Assembly: GCF_021462225.1 (NCBI RefSeq)
Contig: NC_061808.1
Span: forward strand, 17,769,119-17,833,118
DNA: 64,000 nt
From: Girardinichthys multiradiatus
Lineage: Eukaryota > Chordata > Actinopteri > Cyprinodontiformes > Goodeidae
Direction of reading: 5' to 3'
Shown: one piece after another, positions 22,646-35,560 of the stretch
Position numbering within the stretch: the stretch's first letter is position 1
Layout of the letters: every line of letters starts with the position of its first letter
Notes under the pieces: generated by a model
Seen by the model: only the letters and a program-made list of their open reading frames with translations
The model's database searches: none
What the model was told of the DNA's origin: nothing
Translations under genes and position numbers: made by a program

Positions 22646-25600
22646 GTATAACGCTAAAAGCTGTTTTGTTCCAGAGAGGTCTCCGGGTCCCTGAATAAAA
22701 AGGTTTAGGAGACAGGACAGAGAGGAGGAGGAGAGGATTTGAGCGTAATAAGTGAGTAGGAGTCTGAAGTCCTTGTTGGACCTCGTGTCCGGGACTTAAT
22801 GAATTCGGCTTTCGTTATCCATGACAACTATGAGGATGCTGGAGGAATAGAGATGGCCACTTTTTTGTATTCATTTTGTTTTTTTAAAGGAGCCTGCACA
22901 CCTAGAACATAAAATAAGAACCAACTATTTCATATGCTACAGTGAAATAACATCAATTTACATATATGTCATTATTACCTTCAAAGCAGTGATAACTGGC
23001 AGATTGTGGAACCCTACGACCCACATCTCTCTTTCTAGGCTACAAGTAGTGATGATTTTGGAGGCTACGTTGTGTTTGTGTGTGAGTGTGTGTGTGTGTG
23101 TGTGTGACAGAAAGAAAGAAGAGGAGGGGTGTCATCCTCTCTGGCCTCCTTTATGGCCGTCCACTGAATGAGCACACACTACAAATTCAAATATGCTTTA
23201 TTAGCATGAATGCCTATTGGATATTGGTGCAGAATATAATACATGGGCTAAAGACAACCTCACAATAAAATATGAGAGTATGTCCACCCAAAAAGAAAAA
23301 AAAAAACACAAACAAGTCTAAATTCTTTACAGACACTTGAATCATCTTGTCTTAGAGACATCACTTTGCAACACCGTTCAAGATTAAGAACCTCATGATT
23401 TTAACATTTAGATTAAAAAAAAGATGAAATATATCAAGCTTGTGAAGAAGTAATGGGCAATCAAACACAGCGGTGTTAAATAGAAATGCAGCAGTTCCAT
23501 TAAAAGCCTATATTAATGTTTACTGCCAAACACTGATAAAATAACCTGTTATAATTTAACCCCAAAAAACTAACTAACTAATCAAATAGATAAATAAATG
23601 TTGCAATTTCTTTAAGTGTGATTTTTTCTAAATTCATAATACAAATATGTAAATGAGACTGCCCAGGGGGACCAGTGGGAGTTAAGGGTGCCCCCCTTTC
23701 GTGGTGCCACTGTTTCTAAAATGCACTAAAATGAACTAGAATTTTCTGTGTTCCACGTTGGAAATGCAACAACAACCTGTAGTTCATTTTAAGACGAAGT
23801 AAAAGCTGTACGTATAAACTATTTATTAGTACCTCTGATGTTTTGGATCTCATTGAACTAGTAAACAGAAGACTGCACAACCTCCATCCGGGCACATGTT
23901 CCTGTAGTGTTTGAATGCATAAAAGTTTGAGAAATACATTGTTGTCAACTTCTATTGTTAATAGTAGTTAGCATTGCAAAATTAGTAAAAGCACAGACCA
24001 CTGCATTTACTGTTTGAAACTAGGGAGCGCTCACCTTGCACGTAATATTTTTTTAAAATCCGAGCTAACAAATCAAATGCACCATTAGCAGCTCAGCTTG
24101 ATTGCATGTTTGATATTAGCATGAGCTGTAGCTGAACTTACTAAAGCTCGACATGTCTTCATTCATAGCAAAACCCTCACAAACATATCAGCCTTACTGT
24201 TCTCTACTGGAACATACATGATGAATAAGACTAATGCAAAGTCACACTGATGAGTATGTTACCAAAATAAAATTGCCGTTGTTGTTAGAGATAAACATCA
24301 TATATAAAAACTAAAATGTGTATTTAAATGTAAATAATTTTAATGGCATTTAATACTTTCCAAATTTTATTTTTATAGTGTAATAGATCCTAATCATACT
24401 GAATAACTACAAAATTTTAACTTTGCAATTACATCACCACATAAAAGCCTAATAACATTTTGGGCCATATTTTCGTCTGGATAAAGACATTTCTAGAAAT
24501 TATGTGAACATTATAAGGAACGTTTTTAGAAATTATAAATATAAAGACTGTTTCTTGAAGATTTCCTAAGGATAAGGATAAACATCTTTAACCTAATGTG
24601 TTTATAACTATCAAATTAATGTCATTTTCATGAAAAAGGAAAGCTGTGTGGGTACTACAATTGGCTCCAGCCGAGGAGCCAACATCCTCCTAAATCTGGC
24701 CCTGTATGTGTCTTACAAACAACTGGGATAGTGGTTAAATCTCTGCCTATGATGGAAGTTACAGCAAAGTCAACTAGAATGTAGGGGGCACACATGCAAA
24801 CTCACACACACACTTTAACACACACACACACACACACACATGCAGCGCCTTCGAGGTGCTCGGGCGGACAGACATGCTGGGAAATCGCCTGGAACTGTAT
24901 TAAGCCCGACGTCCTTAAAACAAACAATGGCACCATGAAATAAGGGCTTATGTGCTCAAAGTCAAAGAGCCCCCTCAGCAACTCTCCCTGTTTATCTCTC
25001 CCTCTGTCTGACACACATATACACACACACGATTTCTTGGGGGGGGGGTTACACACTCACAGCTCCACTGGGGAGGAGGAGGGGTCCAACTTTGCTCCTA
25101 TGAACTCTCACCTGTCAACATGGAGCAAAGGACTTTACTTGGTAAACACAAAAGGACTTTAGCTGTTTACTTCTGGCTGTGACTTGGCCTGTTTTAGTTA
25201 CTGCAAGGCCACGGTTACATTGCTACAACTCTGTCTGATGCTGCTGCTTCTGTAGAGAGCCTTTCAAGGCGAGGTTAAACCCATGCAGAAGTCCATGCAA
25301 TAATTTCTGCAGGTGGATCTTGACCAGGATGTCATTTTTTCAGTGGTGTCACCAAGGTGGTGTCGGGAAGAATTAGCCATTCCTTTAAAGTTTCAATATT
25401 TATTTAACAAAACAAAGTCTTTGAGATTAAAATCTCATCTTTTTATCAAGGGATACCTGACCAAGAAGGCACACTGTTACGGTTAACAACTATTTTATTA
25501 GTTTTTTAACCTTTATTTAACCAGAAATTCCAGGCATATTTTATTGCATACAAGGGTGAGCTTTAAATTTTTGAAACATTTCTTTATAGATTTATTTATT

Positions 25601-27419
25601 CTCCAAAAGTGTCCCTCTTTGAATAGGATCATGTGTTTAAGTCTAAGGGTTGGAGTGTTACATTTTACAAGCATGTACAATACATTTTTGCAGGTGCTAA
25701 AAAAAACAGATGCTAACATATCTTCTGATTTCTGGTATATAGATATCCGAAAACATGAATTTTCAGATTATTATGTTGACCAATTCTAAATTTCGTGGTT
25801 TAGATGTGCCACTCCAAGATTATTCATGACCCTCATCTGGCCACCATTTACAAAACTCAAATTTTTTTTTTGAAAAGGGATAAAATATTTTCAGCTACCA
25901 TACAGGTGACCAATGTCAGACTTTTGGTACACATCCAAGTCATGCCGACTGAACCAATCATAAAATGTTTACATTTGGTGTTGTCTTTTCTCTCTATAAG
26001 CCCTTCACCACAGCCATCATCCTTCTGCGTGAGTATGGTGATGAATAAAAAAAAAAGACGAAGAGAGAAAAAAAGAGGCAAGTGGTGCGGCAGATAAGCG
26101 GCGGTCTGTTTTCACTTCTCTGATCAGCGTAATTATATTTGTTGGCGTGGAGGTAAGTGGCCCTCCCCGGGGGGCACATTGTACTCCACTCACTCCATGT
26201 CATAAAATAAAATTACAAGGAAAGGAGAAGATATCCTTACAATAACAGAGGAGAGCCGTAAAATCAAAGTGTGGCTAAATTAAATCTAAAAGGGAGAGAG
26301 AGGGGAAAAAAAACCCTCATGGAAAAACACATCAAGGGCTATGATGGACAAGAGTGGGAGGCTTCAAATAAAACACAGGTTAATGAGTTTATAATAGCTT
26401 ATCTGACTACATGGTTGGTTAACAGGGGTGCAAAGATTCATGTTTAAGGTTTTTCTCTTTAAAATGAATTAAGCTGTGCTTCAATCACCGTATTCTATAA
26501 AGAGGCATCTATAGGACATGAAGTAACATGTAAAAGGCTAAATAGCTTTAAAGTGCCTCTCTAACCACATACATTACACGTTTAGCTCTCTGCAACAGTC
26601 CCATCTCCTGTTACCGCAGTGGATGTTCACACTTCTTGTACCTGTTGGCACCCTCTTGTCTGGTTTATGTATCTGTGTGACCTCTGACCTCCGACATGGA
26701 GCTATGGCCCCACAGTACCCGGCAGGGTGGCCTTTTTCTGGTGACATCTCTCTGACCTTTTGCACCAAAAGAGATCTGCTGCCTCAGGGGAGGTCGGGAC
26801 AAGGGTAAGAGTTATAATTGGTCCATAAACACAAACACAGACAGACAGAAAACACAGACATTCAAATTGAGGAGTGTGTTGTTTGATAATTGAATATAAC
26901 TCATTTGTCAAAGTGAAGGCTATTTATTATGTCTCCAGCATATGAGACTGATTAGAAATTATCCCCAGTAGGAAAATGTTGTACATTTGACTCTTCTACA
27001 TGTATTGAATCTACGTTTGTCTGAATGCATATAAGATTTTGAATGACAACAAATTAGAGCATGCACAACATGCTAATTTTAAAACAATAACTTTTTGTTT
27101 ATTGCACTTTGAAAGAAAAAAAAAAGTATCAATTTCACACATTTTTTAAAGAAGAAAAAAAAAAGAATGAATTTATTTTGGATGGCTTAAGCAATTTAAA
27201 AATATTTTTTCTCACTGTAAGACCAATATAAACAATATGAACATGAAATTCCAACCTAAATTCAGTATTTTTAATTGTGGGGGGTAGGCCTCTCACCTTA
27301 AGACATTTTACAAATGTTTTTATTTTTTAATCTTTCATAATCACAATTTACAAGTACTGGATGCTCTGATGTAACTTACTAATCACTCTACCCCATTTTT
27401 GTCAACAATACAATAATTA
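22646..27419. other. Intergenic region without recognised genes
   Basis: No supported coding sequence. It contains a (TG)n at about 23,081-23,107 and a (CA)n at about 24,803-24,841. The segment at 25,400-25,560 (GAGATTAAAATCTCATC, then AAGGGATACCTGACCAAGAAG, then CCTTTATTTAACCAG) resembles a short dispersed repeat common in fish. The block starting at 23,187 (TTCAAATATGCTTTATTAGC) also looks repeat-derived. 22,650-22,860 and 26,580-26,800 are GC-richer and repeat-free. Confidence 0.6.
24803..24841. repeat. (CA)n microsatellite, interrupted
   Basis: CA units with ACTTTAA interruption. Confidence 0.85.
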
Positions 27420-28450
27420 GTCTTCAGCAGCATTTCCAAGGGTTGGAACTTGCATAGCGATGAGTCTTTGCACAATCTCTCTGGATTGTTCATAGTTCTT
27501 GGTCCCCTCCTATGCTCTCGTCTCTACATTTTAACCCACAGGTTGTCTATCATAGTTAGGTCCTGGGAATGTGATGGCTATAGTAGAAAGTTGATTTGGC
27601 CATATGTTTTGGGTCCATATCCTCCCAAAATCTTTAGCGTTGACTTATTGTCGGTTTACTGGCTGAGGAAAAGCACTGGAAGAGTTTGTAATGCCGTGTT
27701 CTCTGACAGATTCACACGGCCTTTAGAAGAGAAATAGTTCGACAGCATCACAGATCAGCCACCATTCTTGATAGTAGGCATGAAGTGCTTTTCACATATT
27801 ATTCATTCTTTGTTTCATGGTAGACCCAGTTAGATTGTTTGACACTGTTAAACTCAATCTTAGACTCATCTGATCAAACCACATGGCTCCAGTTAAAGTC
27901 ACAGTAGCATTTAGCAAAATCAACGTGTTTATGTTTATGATGGTAGGACAGAAAAGGTATTTTTCTGCCATGCCTCCCAAACAACCTGTTAGCATGTAGA
28001 CAACATCTTATAGTTGCTATGGAGACCTGATGACTCCAAGATGCAACTCTTTGCTGATGTTCTCCAACAGTGATCTTTGAGAATATTTTTTTTTACCTTC
28101 ATTATCCTTCTGCTCATTGTTCATGATGTCAAGAGAAATATGATTCCATGTCCAGCTGAGTAGAACGAGACTAAAGAAGCTGTGTCGCGTTATATTTATA
28201 CCCCAGGGAACAAGAAAGTACTGGCTTTTAAATTTCAGCTTCTAAGAATCTCTTAAATGAAACTTAAAAGAAAGAATATAGTTTAAAAAAAATCCTTCAG
28301 TTACATTTATTTTAAAGGTAATTTCAGGAGTGCCAATAATTGGGCCCCCAATGATTTTTGTTAAAAAATACTCTTTCGTAATATATAAGTTTTTACCCTA
28401 TTGACATACTTTTAGTTTTTTCAGTGTAACAATATGGTTCTACAATAAAA
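27420..28450 (-). mobile_element. Tc1/mariner-like DNA transposon relic, second family
   Basis: The antisense of a transposase-type region is visible, with GACTCATCTGATCAAACCAC at about 27,867, a segment that in Tc1-like elements precedes the acidic catalytic block. AGTGCCAATAATTGGGCCCC (about 28,330) is a typical sub-terminal motif. Ends differ from the TTTTGCAAGG family found elsewhere in the window. Borders are approximate and no frame is intact. Confidence 0.55.
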
Positions 28451-30235
28451 TTGACTTTAAGGCTTTCTGCACATCTTTGCCAAGGATGTTGATTTTTGAA
28501 TTTCTTGAGACTGGGACATGATGTGTTGCTTTTTAAGATCTTTTGGCGTACTTCGTGTTGCCAGAAAGGTTCTATTTAGGAGATTTCTTAATTCTACAGC
28601 TCAGGTAAATTCTTAAAATCAATAGTTTTTTGTGTGAAAGCAGCTTGAGTGTTATTACAACAGTAATAAAGATGCATACTCCTGTCCAAAGTTGTTGAAA
28701 TAACTTTTAAAAACTATTTTGAAAATAAATCACCTCCCAAAAATCAACTCAAATATTTCTAGTTTCTAAGTAGTTTTACATTTTTATTTTTTTTTCAGAA
28801 ACACAATGATTGTTTTCGCTACCATAGCTTGCACTCCCATGACTGCGCCTTACCATAAGGATTTAGGTACTTAATGTATGTATGTCACTTGTAATTACTC
28901 AGAGTAGCTACACAATCTGTCCTCTTTTGGCGAAATGCATGAACAAGCTCCAGCCACAGGTTAGAAGTCAGCAGCTCATAAAGTGCTTACATTCTCGAGT
29001 ACACACACATGCAGAGGTGCCTCAGACAAGTATGAACAGTTCATACACGCAGGCTTAGGTTAATGTACACGTGCATGCTGGCACACACACACACTCCCGG
29101 CACTTTCAAAGACTTCCCTCTGGACAGAGGCGTCTGCCAGCGCTGCTATAAATCACACTGATGATGGTGCTTAGGGCAAGGCGCACCTTGTGCACGTCGC
29201 CCCTACTCCTGGGCTGAATAAACCATAACATCCTGCCTTTCGTGCTGCCCGACGCCCTCTGAGTATGACCTTTGAGAAACCCCCATTTTGGATACCGCTA
29301 ACTGACCTCCTCCTCTTCCCTTCATCCCCATCATCTAACCTTCCTCTCTCCAGTGTAACTTATTTTAAGTGTAACTTATTTATCTTCAGGAATTTGAGCT
29401 GCACCATTACCCCCATTGGATTGGGATATGTTTGTTTGGAGCGAAACCTCTCCTCTCCTCTCCTCTCCCCATCTTTGTTTTTTTTGTTATCGAAATGACT
29501 TCCTGCTTTGAAGAGGGGGATGAGAAAGAGGAATACAAAATGTGAAGAGGAGTAGTGCAAAACAGCAGGAAGCAAGTGGTTACCAGGAGGATGCCTACGC
29601 CCTCATCCTGTCGTGTGCCTGCTTGGCACAGGTGTTCAGAGCCAATCAGCTATCTCTGTTCCTTTTGCCTCAGGGTGTGCCGAATTTGGCTGAGGAGGTG
29701 CACCTTTCCTTCATGACCCTCTCAAGAGGAGGTGTAATATTTCTGGAAAGAAGGAGAGGGGTTTACGAGCCATCCGACACATAAAAGGGAACAAAGAATG
29801 GGTGAAATGTTGAGTTATCTGCTGATTGTTTCCCCTGATTTTTACTGCTGCAGAGGGAGAAGCTGAAATAATTCACGTATCAGTCGATTCTTGGCATCCA
29901 ACTGAAAGGTCCTGCTATAGACAAAACAAAAGTCTGAAAGAGAAGGTTTCTGCTTTGTATTGCTTGGCAAAAACCCATTCACCTAGTTGTTTCCTGTAGA
30001 ATTACATATACAATTGAATCATATACTAATATGCAACATATTTTCAGTGTAAAGAAAATATGATTTGAATTTGTAATACAACAGATTGTTTTTTTAAGTT
30101 CAAAACACATGCAGGTAAATGCATGAGCAAATGCAAAAATGTATTTGCATGTCAACGCATTCGTACAAAGGCCAGAATCTTGTCCCAACACTTGACTTGA
30201 GTAAGCATAGTGAGGCATGTTCCTTTTATGTGGCA
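28451..30235. other. Intergenic region without recognised genes
   Basis: No coding sequence supported. A GC-richer, repeat-poor block at about 28,920-29,260 could be a regulatory element. A short TCTCC repeat occurs at about 29,449-29,470. Confidence 0.6.
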
Positions 30236-32497
30236 TTATTGTCATTTTTTCACATTTTGTCCTGTTGTAATTACAATATTTAATTTTTTACTGGAATTGT
30301 GTGTGGAAGTTCCACACAAAGTCGCTCATGATTAGCAAGTGGAATTGAAACTGATAAATAGTTGTCTACATTTTTTACAAATAAAATTTGTGAAATAAAA
30401 GTGTGACAGGCTTTTACATGTGTATTCAGCCCACTTTACTCTGACACTCTATATACAATCTATATACAATCAACCTATTATCCTTCAAAAATCTCCTAAC
30501 TGTTAGGCAGACTCCATCAGTGATAATTTAATCCCAGTATGAAACCAGCTGTTTTGTGAATGTCTCAGAGGTTTGTTAGAGAACATTAATGAGCAATCTG
30601 TAAGGATCCTGGTGCGTGTCTGTGTGTGCAAGATCTTTCCTTGAATATAGGATCTCTGCTGGAGAGATCTCCATGTGGCCGGCCTTCTGCAGACTTCGCA
30701 CCTGTTTGTTATTACTTCATCTTACTGCTGGGGTTTTAAGGAACTGTTGGACGACTGCTCTTTGCCTGATGATCAGAGGTAGTATCAAGTCTTCATGTGG
30801 TTTTTCCTTGTTGCATTTCCTGAGACTCTCTACTCTGTTTGTGGAAATTTATTTTTTCTATGTTTTGCTTACCTCAGCTCTGCTGATCCCTCGTGTTTTC
30901 TGTGACTCCCATGTTGAAGCTTGCATTGGTGTTCACGCCAACCCTGGATCCTTCAAATAATCCCCTCCAAAACATGTCTCTGCTGAAAACTCACCCACTC
31001 CATGGTCATCCACATTAGCTTTGTTTCCTTCAACTGTCATCTGCCTGCCTGCTCTCCAAAGCTCTCTGTTCAGCTACCGTCAGGATCTCAAATCTCTCTC
31101 TGCTCCACTCTTGATGGAATCCCTTCTGGAACATGAGACCTCGCTGTGACATCTCCATTCACAACCCACAACCAGGAAATCTATTTCCCCCAACTCCTTT
31201 CAGCTCTGAAACAGTAAGCCACTTAAATTCTCCTCACTCCTTTAAATATTAATCTCCATTAATATCCCTCACTACATCTAACTGCTTCTCCTTTCCCCCA
31301 GGAGCCACCGAATCATGGATACTGGAATTCCCTTTAGCTGTGGACATTTATCATTGTTTTATTGTAAATCAGCCTATTACCGGTTTCATTGTGAATCCTC
31401 TGAGTGATTCTGCATGTGGGTCAGGAAACTGAACGCAAACATGACACAAGGAGCATCATGAAGTCCAAGAACCACATCAGATAGGCCAGGGATAGCATTA
31501 TAGAGAGGTTTCAAGCAGGGTTTGGTTATGATACTGTAATCCAACCATTAGACATCTCACTGAGAACATTTCAATCCATCATGTGAAGATGGAGTGACTG
31601 TGGTACAACTGCAAACCAACCCAAACAAGGAAGGAGAGCATTAATCAATGAGAAGCTAAGAGACCAATAGTAACTCTGTGGGAGTTGCAGGAATCCATAG
31701 CTCAGGTGGGAGAATCTGTCGAAAGGACAACTAGATATGCACATTGTCCATTCACCCAACTAATTAAAATGCAAGACATTGCCTAAAATGCTAGAGCTGT
31801 CCATCTTGTGACCTAGTCTCCCTATTCTCAGTAATCAAGCAGCAGAAGCCTACTGGCATTGACTGAATAGGCATAAAAGCAATAGAAGACTTATTCATGC
31901 AGCAACTGCGACCTCTTTCTAATGCAGTCCTGGGCAACTGCTGATGTGGCCCATATCTAAAGCAGCTATGGACTGTGCACTGTGCAATTAAATCTGACTT
32001 TTATGGAAAAGTGGCAAGAAGAAAGCATGTGAATTCAGTTTAGAACACAGCAAACACTTGGAAGAACGTGCTCTGCTCTGATGAAACCCAAACGTAATAT
32101 TTTCGCTGGCATGCAAAACTTTGTGCTGCAGGTAATTAACACAGCCCTCCTTCCTGAACTATTTCCACAGTTAAACATATTGATGGAGGCATCATGCTGT
32201 GGGGTTGCTTTTCTTCAGCAGGGACAAGGAAGCTTGCCAGAATTGATGGGAAGATTGGTGAAGTTGAAAACTGGTTAATTGTGGAATAAAAGCTGTTAGA
32301 GGCTGGAAAAGCCTTGAGACTGGGGCAGATGTTGGTTTTAATGCAGAAAAAAGGGGGGCTGAATACAAATTCACATCACATGTTCTCTTAAACACGTTTT
32401 GAAACCAAGTACCATTTTCCTTCTCTTCCACAATTAGGTGCTACTTTGTGTTGGTGAATTGCACAGAATCCAAATAAAGACTTTTGCAAGGCACTTT
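30236..32497 (+). mobile_element. Tc1/mariner-like DNA transposon relic, split by an insertion
   Basis: The left part (30,236-30,598) carries the shared sub-terminal block and CTCAGAGGTTTGTTAGAGAA. The right part resumes at about 31,447 with GAGCATCATGAAGTCCAAGA. It continues through the transposase region (GAGGCATCATGCTGTGGGG at about 32,184, CTTCAGCAGGGACAAGGAAG) to TTTTGCAAGGCACTT at about 32,482-32,496. The first about 25 terminal bases on the left are missing. The element is split at 30,599-31,446 by a separate insertion. Confidence 0.78.
30599..31446 (+). mobile_element. LTR-like insertion nested in a Tc1-like relic
   Basis: About 848 bases separate two halves of a Tc1-like element that are contiguous in the other copies. 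The insert begins TGTAAGG and ends CATGACA, the TG...CA pattern of retrotransposon LTRs. Its end (TGCATGTGGGTCAGG then AACATGACA) resembles ends of fish Ty3/gypsy LTRs. Flanks CAATC and CAAGG agree at only three of five positions, so the target duplication is decayed or misplaced. A solo LTR is the simplest reading. Confidence 0.5.
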
Positions 32498-34287
32498 ATA
32501 AAATATAAAATTTCAAATGTTTCTGGATACAGAGAAAAGTCAAATGGATGCCTGTGAAGAAACTCCTTAACCTTAACTCCATACCTCAACCATGGCCTAA
32601 CATGATTATAAAAGTGCTTGAGTGTCACACAAGCAGGTAGAGATCCAGTTTTAGAGCAGAGCAAAGTCCAGTAATAGAAAGCTGTCTCTTTTGTTCCACT
32701 GATATAAATAGATCTACGAATAATGTTTCCTGCTGGTCCCTGTTAATGCTCGGAGGTAGAATATATCTGTCTTGACTGGTGGCCAATGTTTTATACAGCA
32801 AAGAAAATGTTTGTATATACATTCCCTCAAATAAGAATTATAATATGAACAACATTCCCAGAGATTCCCATTTATAACCCAGTTCTAAAAATCCATGTAG
32901 TCTTCAAATGCACTGCTCTATATAGCATCAAGATTGCACTTATTCCTTGGTGCATATGAAAAAAATGCAATAGAATGGGTTTGCTCAACTCTATCTTTGC
33001 TTTTATAGTGAAATCATCCTGTTTAACTTCCTCAAAACATCAGGCTTAACCATCTACATTTAAGCTATTTAGTTATTCTTTCTAAGTGGCACAGTGATGA
33101 TTGAATCAGTCACCGTCTAAACCCAGCTTCCCCTTCTACACTCACACACTCTGCTGTTTCCAGTGTCTTTGTGCTGCCTGGGGCCGTTCCTGATCCTTCT
33201 GGCCACTTCCTTGCAAAAATCTCTTCTTCCTGTACGGAAGTTTATTGTGATCGGCCTCACTGTCACCGACGCTTCCCAAAGGAAAGTGACAGCGGCTTTA
33301 CTCACCCGCTGACCTGTGAAGACAACAGAGGAAGCAAAGAAAACAGAAAATGAGTGAGGGTTGCTTGTGAATATGTGTGTAGCCTGACTAAGGGTTTCTT
33401 TTCTCTCCATTGAGGAGGCAACGTTATGCTTGTGTGATCAGCACAATCTTTGTGTTTGTGTCATACGTGCATGACCCAGTCTTTAATGGACCTTACCAAC
33501 ATCACCCTTATTTCTCCTGTTTAGCCCGTTTTTGCTGTTCCTGTCAGCTATCTGAGCTCTGAACAACAGAGAGGGAAACACATGTAAGTAAGATTATTGA
33601 GCTTTCAAGAGAGAGAGAGAGAACAAAATGGATGGATAGAATGATGGAAAGATTATGTCCATCTGCTGTGATGATCACTCTCCAACTTTATCTGGCATTG
33701 GCCTTTTCTCAATCCAACTCTGACTCAATCAGCCCCACAGGATCCAGGAACTGGCCTTGTCTTGACCCAGTTTTGGGCTTCCATTCTGGGATTGCTGACA
33801 TATCCATCCCCCCACTCAGCTGTCCCCTATTTTTTGCACATGAGTGTTCCACCAAGTCCTGAGATTATCGGATGGTCTTCTTAGTGAGACTTTGCTGTCC
33901 ACTTATCTGAAGATTATCCTTTAAAAGGAAGAGATGTTGGTGATGGAGGACAAAAAGAAGAAAATAGGATATGCTTGAGAGATGGGATGGTGGATGGAGA
34001 GTGAGATTGTGAGGACAGACAGAGATACAGGGAGAGGGCAAATGAATCATACTGAGATAAAGTATGTGTGGGAGAGGGTTAACACAAAAGCGAGAAGAGA
34101 GAATGGCGTAAAGGGAAATGCCTAAATGAAAAGCTGAGGTGGAGGTTATGTGACCGTGCCAGAGAGAGTGGAGGAAGGTTTATGCAGCGAGGCAGAGATG
34201 AAGAGATGAAGTGATGAGGAAGCAGGAAGGATGAGGACAAGAGTTGGATAAAACTATAAAAACAGTTTCTGTGTTTGCAGTTCTAAC
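32498..34287. other. Intergenic region without recognised genes
   Basis: No coding sequence supported. 33,110-33,350 has balanced composition and could repay a conservation test. 33,600-34,260 is purine-rich simple-sequence-like. Confidence 0.6.
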
Positions 34288-34480
34288 CAGAGGTGGGTAA
34301 AAAATTGTTACAATTAGCTAGTTACATTTACTTGAGTAACGTTTTGAAAAAAACAATACTGCTAGGAGTAGTTTTACTGCTTTGTACCCTTTACTTTAGT
34401 ATCATTTAGTATCATTTTGAAGTAACACTACTATTAGTTGAGTAGGATTCTTGGCTACTCTACGCAACAGTTTTAAACTG
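34288..34480. mobile_element. hAT-like element end
   Basis: CAGAGGTGGGTAAAAAATTG followed by TTACTTGAGTAACGTTTTG matches the widespread vertebrate hAT-type terminal motif (CAGAGGTGGGTA with repeated TACTTGAGTAA). Only one end was recognised. Confidence 0.5.
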
Positions 34481-34539
34481 AATGGTTTTAAATACCTTTT
34501 TAATGACAGAATGTTGGATTAATAAATACTTTATATTTA

Positions 34540-35560
34540 CTCTATAAGGTCTGATGGGCAGCATATGTAGACAGACACTTTTAGGTTATTCCAGAGATGT
34601 TCTGTTGGGCTGAAGTCTGGGCTGGGCTACTTAAAGACATTTACTGTATGTTCTGGAAGCCACTCTTAGGTTACCTGTTGTGTGATTTATGCCACTGTTG
34701 TGTTGTAACATGAGGTTTACCTCAGTCTGAAGTAGAGAGCACTGTGGAGACGTGTTAGCCACTGAGCAGGAACACAAGAACGCCCGGTTCTTGTCACAGA
34801 AAAACGTCCCACACCATGATGCTACCCCCGCCATGCTTTACAGTCGGGTTGGTTTTAAGCAGTGCCTGTTTGTCTCATGAAATTATGCTTGGGGTTCAAG
34901 CCAGAAAGTTCTTGTTTCATCTGACAATCTCTGAGATGCATTTCTGCAAAATTGGAGCAGGCTGCCATGTCTTGTTGTACTATGGAAGCTTAATTGGTGG
35001 AGCTTTGATTAACCTTCTGGATGGTTCTTTAATCTCCACAAGGGAATACTCAAGATCCATCTTATTGATTATTGGATTCTTGGTCACATCTCTGACCAAG
35101 ACTTTTGTTTCTTGATTTCTCATTTTGGTCAGTTGGACAAATCTAGTTAGGGACCTGGATTTTCCAAACTTCTTCCATTTTCTGAGACCAATGTGTTTTT
35201 TGGGACAGAAAATTATTTTGTATCCTTCCCCTGGTTTGTACTATGATACAAGCTGGCCTTGGAGGTCTACAGACTATTCCATTTACTTTATTGCTTGATT
35301 TCCGGCCTGACATGCACAGCCAAATGCCAGATGTAGACAAGTCTGCTCCACTCCAAATCTTGTTCAGTCCTATAAAGTTGTAGAAGCCTCTCAGGGATGA
35401 TCATGGAATATCAGATTTTGTTTTTAAATAAATTTACAAAAATGTCTAAAAATATGCTTTCACTTTGTTGTTATGGGCTCTTTAAAAAACAAATATTGTA
35501 CTGAAATCAGCTTCAGAATAAGTTTCTGACATAACAAAATAAACTTCTCAATTGTATTGT
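34540..35560 (-). mobile_element. Relic DNA transposon (Tc1/mariner-like, third family)
   Basis: The antisense transposase-type block CACACCATGATGCTACCCCC is at 34,811, preceded by GTTCTGTTGGGCTGAAGTC at 34,599. The right side has GATGATCATGGAATATCAG and TTTCACTTTGTTGTTATGGG, as in Tc1-like ends of fish. Heavily decayed; ends not exact. Confidence 0.5.

Noticed and set aside
33632..33862. 76-codon frame with a signal-peptide-like hydrophobic start
   Set aside because: Short, no homologue recognised, and no splice or promoter context.
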